The notes beneath the pieces are model-generated. The model was not told the DNA's origin. It saw only the letters and a program-made list of their open reading frames with translations, and ran no database searches. Positions 30,425 to 34,454 of a stretch of 34,454 bases of DNA are shown here, piece after piece. This DNA comes from Parvibaculum sp049651025 (lineage in GTDB: Bacteria > Pseudomonadota > Alphaproteobacteria > Parvibaculales > Parvibaculaceae). The first letter of the stretch is position 1, and the number at the start of each line of letters is the position of its first letter. Where the stretch lies: assembly GCF_049651025.1 (NCBI RefSeq), contig NZ_JBASBH010000010.1:1-34454 (forward strand), given 5' to 3'. The translations under genes and the position numbers were made by a program.

Positions 30425-31189
30425 ATGAGCGGTGACTTCTGGCGTCTGATCGAAAGTTCGCAAAACGCGCATGCCAAGCGCTGGAACGATCTGCATGATT
30501 CGCGCGGCATAAAAAAACATGGCGAGTTCCTGCTCGCCGGGCGCAAGGCGGTTCCCGAAGCGCTGCGGCTGCATCCCGATCGTTTTCAGGCCGTGCTCGT
30601 TTGCGAGCCCAAGGATGTTTCCGAGCTTGAACTGCCTGCGGGCATCGATCGCTTCCGCCTGACGCGCTCGCTTTTCGACAAGCTCGATATTTCCGGCACG
30701 AATTTTCCATTGCTTGTCGGCAAGGCCCCTGCCCTTGCCCGCGCCGACCTTGCTGCCGCGCCGCAAGGGCTTGAACTGATCTGCGCGCTGGGCGACCCGA
30801 GCAATCTCGGCGCGCTTTTCAGAAGTGCGGCGGCCTTCGGCGCGCGGCGTATCGTGCTGATGGAAGAGGCGGCGCATCCGTTTCATCCCAAAACATTGCG
30901 TGCTGCCGCCAATGCGCAGTTCGAGCTGGAACTCATGCGCGGCCCGTCATGGGCGGAGATCGGCAATGCAGCGGGGCCGCTCGTCGCGCTTGATGGCGGC
31001 GGCGAGGACATATCGCAGTTTCACTGGCCGAAAAATCTGCGGCTCATTCTCGGCGAAGAAGGGCTTGGCGTGCCGGCGGGTCTGAAGGCACAGCGGCTTG
31101 CGATCCCGACCACCGGCGCCGTCGAGTCGCTCAATGCGACGGTCGCGGCAAGCCTTGCGCTTTACGCCCATTATCTTTCGGCGCGATGA
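30425..31189 (+). CDS. SpoU/TrmH-family RNA 2'-O-methyltransferase
   Basis: A 254-residue SPOUT methyltransferase with an N-terminal substrate-binding domain and a C-terminal knotted domain. Motif 1 has N127 and R133 (DPSNLGALFRSAAAFG), motif 2 is LILGEEGLGVP with E211, and motif 3 is IPTTGAVESLNATVAAS with S235 and N237. The order and residues match enzymes that methylate the ribose of tRNA or 23S rRNA; the exact target is not deducible. The ATG at 30425 follows GGAATAAACATA. The 3' end overlaps the convergent photolyase gene by 19 bases, which could create antisense transcript pairing. Confidence 0.92.
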   Translation: MSGDFWRLIESSQNAHAKRWNDLHDSRGIKKHGEFLLAGRKAVPEALRLHPDRFQAVLVCEPKDVSELELPAGIDRFRLTRSLFDKLDISGTNFPLLVGKAPALARADLAAAPQGLELICALGDPSNLGALFRSAAAFGARRIVLMEEAAHPFHPKTLRAAANAQFELELMRGPSWAEIGNAAGPLVALDGGGEDISQFHWPKNLRLILGEEGLGVPAGLKAQRLAIPTTGAVESLNATVAASLALYAHYLSAR

Positions 31190-32604
31190 GCTTTCATTTC
31201 GGCGAGCGCATCGAGAGCGCGGAGGCGCGCAGCGGCGTGATCGACAATCGGTAACGGATAGGTTTTTCCAAGCACGACGCCCGCTTCTGCAAGCACCGAG
31301 GCCGGTGCGCTCCACGGCATGTGAATAAAACGCGCATCCAGTCGTTCAAGTTCGGGCAGATGAGTGCGCACATAGTCGCCATCGGGATCGAATTTCTCGC
31401 CCTGCGTCACCGGATTGAAAATGCGGAAGAAAGGCGAAGCATCCGCGCCTGACCCCGCGACCCATTGCCAGCCGCCGCGATTATTCGCGAGATCGGCATC
31501 GACCAGAGTGTCCTCGAACCACGCGGCACCGCGACGCCAATTGATCAGCAGATCCTTGATGAGAAACGATGCGACGATCATGCGCACACGATTATGCATC
31601 GTGCCCGTGCGCCAAAGCTCGCGCATGCCCGCATCGACAATCGGATAGCCGGTGCGCCCGCGCGTCCAGGCACGAAACAGCGTTTCGTCGTTCTGCCACG
31701 GGAAGTTTTCATATTCCGGCTTCCAGCTATGCTCGACGATATCCGGCCAGTGATAAAGAAGATGGGCTGAGAAATCGCGCCAGCCCAGTTGGCGCTGAAA
31801 GGCGGCAATGCCCGACGCCGTGGCCGGTTGTGCCTCGGCGCGCATGGCGGCGGCGTGCCAAATCTGGCGCGGTGAAATTTCACCCCAATGGAGATGCGGA
31901 GCAAGACGCGACGTTGCCGCTTCGCCGGGAAAGTCGCGCCTGTCCTTGTATTCGCCTGCGCTGTCATCGAGAAAATCCGCAAGGCGCGTTGCGGCCGCCC
32001 GCTCGCCCGGCGTCCAGACGGCGCGCAAGCCGCCCGCCCAATCGGGTTTCCCGGGCCGAAGATTCCAGTTCGCGAGATCGTCGGAGGGAATGGCGGGCCC
32101 TGCTTTCAGCGCGAGCGGTGCGGGGAGCGATGCAGCGAAGGGCGCGTGGCCAAGCAATGCGCGCCAGAAAGGCGTGAAGACCTTGTAGGCCTCGCCTGCG
32201 AGATTTTTTATCTGCCACGGCTCGGCAAGCAGAGAGCCGTTGAAGCTTTGCACATCGACGCCTTGCCCGGTGAGCATGGCCTTCAAATGCTTGTCGCGGG
32301 CGATGGCGCGAGGCTCGTAGCAACGGTTCCAGCGGATAGCGCGCGCGCCTGTTTCACGAAGCAGCGCCGGGATGACGTCCGACGCCGCGCCCTGACGCAG
32401 GATCAGCGGCGCGCCGAGGCGGGCAAGATCGCGCGTCAGCGCCTCAAGACTTCCATGCAGCCACCAGTGCGATGCACCGCCGAGCAACATGCCCGGCTCA
32501 AGCACGTAGACCGGCACGACCGGCTCGCCCGAAGCGATGGCAGAGGCAAGTGCCGGGTTGTCTGCAAGGCGCAGATCCTGACGGAACCAGACAATGACGG
32601 ACAT
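31171..32604 (-). CDS. phrB: Deoxyribodipyrimidine (CPD) photolyase
   Basis: A 477-residue class I photolyase that uses blue light and FAD to split cyclobutane pyrimidine dimers (EC 4.1.99.3). An N-terminal antenna-binding domain starts VWFRQDLRLADNPAL, and a C-terminal helical FAD domain contains LHWGEISPRQIW, FQRQLGWRDFSAHLLYH, the active-site region RTGYPIVDAGMRELWRTGTMHNRVRM, and NRGGWQWVAGSGADASPFFRIFNP. The length is normal. The ATG at 32604 has AAGG 6 bases upstream. It diverges from the IclR gene across 116 bases and overlaps the RNA methyltransferase gene at its 3' end. Confidence 0.96.
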   Translation of the reverse strand: MSVIVWFRQDLRLADNPALASAIASGEPVVPVYVLEPGMLLGGASHWWLHGSLEALTRDLARLGAPLILRQGAASDVIPALLRETGARAIRWNRCYEPRAIARDKHLKAMLTGQGVDVQSFNGSLLAEPWQIKNLAGEAYKVFTPFWRALLGHAPFAASLPAPLALKAGPAIPSDDLANWNLRPGKPDWAGGLRAVWTPGERAAATRLADFLDDSAGEYKDRRDFPGEAATSRLAPHLHWGEISPRQIWHAAAMRAEAQPATASGIAAFQRQLGWRDFSAHLLYHWPDIVEHSWKPEYENFPWQNDETLFRAWTRGRTGYPIVDAGMRELWRTGTMHNRVRMIVASFLIKDLLINWRRGAAWFEDTLVDADLANNRGGWQWVAGSGADASPFFRIFNPVTQGEKFDPDGDYVRTHLPELERLDARFIHMPWSAPASVLAEAGVVLGKTYPLPIVDHAAARLRALDALAEMKAHRAER

Positions 32605-32720
32605 GCAAAACCTTGGGCGGAGAGGGACACTCTCGTTACGCAGGCCGCGCTGTCGCGGATCAGTTCCCGCATCTTATGCAGCGTCTCGCGGAAAACCTTC
32701 CGGGCTGATACGATTTTCAT

Positions 32721-33494
32721 ATGGCACAGTATGAAAACAGCTCCATCGACAAGGCGCTGGCGCTGATCGAGCGTTTGTCTCGCGAGCGGCGGCCGATGAA
32801 CCTTGCCGAGATTGCCCGCGCCGAGGATATGCATCGCTCCACCGCCTTCGGCCATCTCGCCGTGCTGACGCGTCATGGCTATGTGCGCAAGGACCCGCAA
32901 GACGGGCGCTATACGCTCGGCCACAAGATCTTCCGCGTCGCCGACCGCATCACGCTTTTCGCGACCCTGATCCATGCCGTGCGCGGCATGGTGCTGCGGG
33001 CGAGCACCGCCCTTGGCGAGCGGGTTTATCTCGGCACGCTCGACGGGGCGCAGGTGATCGCCATCGACCCGGAGCGCGCTGTCGATTTCGGGCAGGAAAC
33101 CTGGATGAAGCTGCCGCGTATCGACGCGCATGCATGCGGCGCGGGACAGGTGTTGCTCGCCTATCGCGAGCGCGCTTTCGTGCAATCGCTTTATCGCGAT
33201 CACCCGCCTGCCGCACTGACATCAAAAACGCCGCGAAGCCTGCGCGCGCTGTTCGATCTTTCGGAGCGCATTCTCGTCGAAGGCTACCGCTACGAGCAGG
33301 GCGAATTCGACGCTGCGACCGCGACGCTGGCCTTGCCTGTCTTTGCCAATCCCGGCCTCTCCCGGCTGGCGCTGGCGATCACCGGCCCGTCAAATCGACT
33401 GTCCGAAGCGAGAGCCAAAGAGGCGCTGCCGACCTTGCTGGCTTTGGCGAGCGAGATCGGAAAACAGATGCGCGACCCCGAGGAAGGCATCTAA
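32721..33494 (+). CDS. IclR-family transcriptional regulator
   Basis: A 257-residue regulator. The N-terminal winged helix-turn-helix spans about residues 8-70 (ALALIERLSRE...MNLAEIARAEDMHRSTAFGHLAVLTRHGYVRKD), followed by YTLGHKIFRV and a C-terminal effector-binding domain (about 85-250) with RIDAHACGAGQVLLAY and RGYRYEQGEFD-like EGYRYEQGEFDAATATLALPV. IclR proteins often govern degradation of aromatic or acyl compounds. The gene ends in a hairpin 171 bases before a ferritin-like protein gene on the same strand, a likely target. The ATG at 32721 has a weak ribosome site. Confidence 0.92.
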   Translation: MAQYENSSIDKALALIERLSRERRPMNLAEIARAEDMHRSTAFGHLAVLTRHGYVRKDPQDGRYTLGHKIFRVADRITLFATLIHAVRGMVLRASTALGERVYLGTLDGAQVIAIDPERAVDFGQETWMKLPRIDAHACGAGQVLLAYRERAFVQSLYRDHPPAALTSKTPRSLRALFDLSERILVEGYRYEQGEFDAATATLALPVFANPGLSRLALAITGPSNRLSEARAKEALPTLLALASEIGKQMRDPEEGI

Positions 33495-33514
33495 ATGGCG
33501 GATTTCCGCCATTT
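33493..33514 (+). terminator. Hairpin at the end of the IclR gene
   Basis: AAATGGCGGA and TCCGCCATTT form ten-base arms around TT, read more realistically as a 9-pair stem with an ATTT loop, beginning at the IclR stop codon. ATTGTGTTTTCC follows, fairly T-rich. This is the best intrinsic-terminator candidate in the window; the remaining 150 bases to the next gene should hold its promoter. Confidence 0.65.
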
Positions 33515-33664
33515 ATTGTGTTTTCCATTTTCAAACAAAGTGCCGATTGACGTTGGGGAATTACCCATCCCTACCCCACATTATCCATAGAGGGCTGGCG
33601 CCGGTGCGGCGAGGGCTGGAGGATTATTGGCGCAGCAAACTCGCGCCATGCTGGAGGAGCAACG

Positions 33665-34454
33665 ATGACCCACATTACAAAAGACGCCGCCTATGACGCG
33701 GTAGCGCCCGACGACTTCCCCGCCATGATGGAAGTCGACCGCTATAACAATCGCTCGACGGCGTTCGACAAGATCATCTCGGCGACCCATGACCATTTCT
33801 GGGACCCGCTCGACAAGAAGTACATCGACTTCGACCAGCCCTTCGACATGAGCACGACGCCGATTATTCCATTCCATCAGGTGCTTGAATTGCAACTGCC
33901 GCTGGCGGACCGGCTGACAGAGCAGCAGAAGATCGACTTCGCCAATGAAAGCACGCGCTGGTCGCTCTCCTCGATCCTCCACGGCGAAGCTGGCGCGCTC
34001 GCGCTGTCGGCATCGCTCTGCCACATTCTGAAAGATCCGGGCGCGCAGGAATATGCGGCGAACCAGACGCGCGAAGAAGCGCGCCATGTCACGGGCTTTT
34101 CAAAATATATTCAGGCGCGCTGGGGCAAGCCTTTCCCCGTCGGCCCGACGCTCGGCAATCTGCTGACCGAAATGGTTCTCGCGCCGGAGGTCTACAAGAA
34201 GATCGTCGGCATGCAGATGCTGGTCGAAGGCCTTGCGATGGGCGCTTTCGCTTCGCTCTACACCCATTCGAACGATCCGCTGCTGAAGCATCTCTGCCAG
34301 CTCGTGATGACGGACGAAGCCTTCCACCACAAGGTCGGCAAGATCTGGGCCGACCGCACGGTCCCCCAGCTTCCTGAAGCCGAACGCGACATGATCGAGG
34401 ATTGGGCGCTCGAAGTCTTCATGACGCTGCTGCGCAACTCCACGGGGCCTGAGC
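33665..34454 (+). CDS. Ferritin-like diiron protein, 3' end beyond the window
   Basis: The frame runs from ATG 33665 to the window edge, 263 complete codons with no stop. GGAGGAG ends 5 bases before the ATG, an excellent ribosome site. Four helices supply a complete diiron ligand set: E108 (ILHGEAGA), E138-A-R-H141, E189 (MLVEGLA) and E218-A-F-H221, i.e. E, ExxH, E, ExxH as in ribonucleotide-reductase-like ferritins. Such proteins are oxygenases, desaturases or oxidases. Similarity to the fatty-acid or aromatic N-oxygenase type cannot be decided without the rest. Its position behind an IclR gene suggests inducible catabolic use, which is inference. Confidence 0.85.
   Translation, partial: MTHITKDAAYDAVAPDDFPAMMEVDRYNNRSTAFDKIISATHDHFWDPLDKKYIDFDQPFDMSTTPIIPFHQVLELQLPLADRLTEQQKIDFANESTRWSLSSILHGEAGALALSASLCHILKDPGAQEYAANQTREEARHVTGFSKYIQARWGKPFPVGPTLGNLLTEMVLAPEVYKKIVGMQMLVEGLAMGAFASLYTHSNDPLLKHLCQLVMTDEAFHHKVGKIWADRTVPQLPEAERDMIEDWALEVFMTLLRNSTGPE

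Noticed and set aside
1..34454. CRISPR arrays, rRNA genes and insertion sequences
   Set aside because: No regularly spaced repeats, no rRNA-like segments and no transposase-like frames were seen.

Overview
The window reads as chromosomal DNA of a GC-rich alphaproteobacterium. Three things point there. One is the gene order murA - DUF2948 - hisD - UPF0262 - low-molecular-weight phosphatase - infA - maf - rng - yacG. The second is a tRNA-His with A73 and no encoded G-1, a trait of one alphaproteobacterial branch. The third is a set of clade-restricted small families (UPF0262, DUF2948, a DUF6460-like protein). The lipid and ketone metabolism genes would suit a Parvibaculum-like member of the Hyphomicrobiales, but that is only a guess.

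Layout. Bases 1-5000: a glutathione S-transferase, a single-domain response regulator facing a cytoplasmic hybrid histidine kinase, tRNA-His and an epoxide-hydrolase-like alpha/beta hydrolase. Bases 5000-13500: metabolic and envelope genes, namely an acetoacetyl-CoA synthetase followed by a short-chain dehydrogenase, an AsmA-family protein, a cupin, two coupled small envelope proteins, a second dehydrogenase and a three-histidine-box membrane desaturase/hydroxylase. Bases 13500-17700: a patchy stretch with a small beta-rich protein, a cytoplasmic sulfatase, a degenerate EnvC-like LytM protein and a membrane-anchored helical protein, the last two diverging across a strong palindrome. Bases 17759-25224: the conserved housekeeping cluster on the minus strand, ending near tRNA-Phe.

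Bases 25471-28795, directly 3' of tRNA-Thr, look like a degenerate mobile element. The sequence is visibly AT-richer. It holds a polytopic HTTM-like membrane protein, a DCC-family (DUF393) thiol-disulfide protein 4 bases upstream of it, and an overlapping phage spanin pair (an Rz-like remnant with an intact Rz1-like lipoprotein inside it in another frame). Integrase and att duplication were not found. The best reading is a prophage remnant that kept a two-gene cargo next to its lysis genes.

Bases 28800-34454 return to GC-rich DNA: a PRC-barrel protein, an inner-membrane collagen-like peptide, a Tyr/Pro-rich secreted protein, a SpoU/TrmH RNA methyltransferase, a CPD photolyase, an IclR regulator and a diiron ferritin-like protein that runs off the end of the window.

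Most worth checking: the embedded spanin pair and its cargo; the RNase G Zn-link motif, which is missing in frame but visible as CxxC in another frame; the palindrome between the EnvC-like and helical sensor-like genes; and the IclR/ferritin-like pair.
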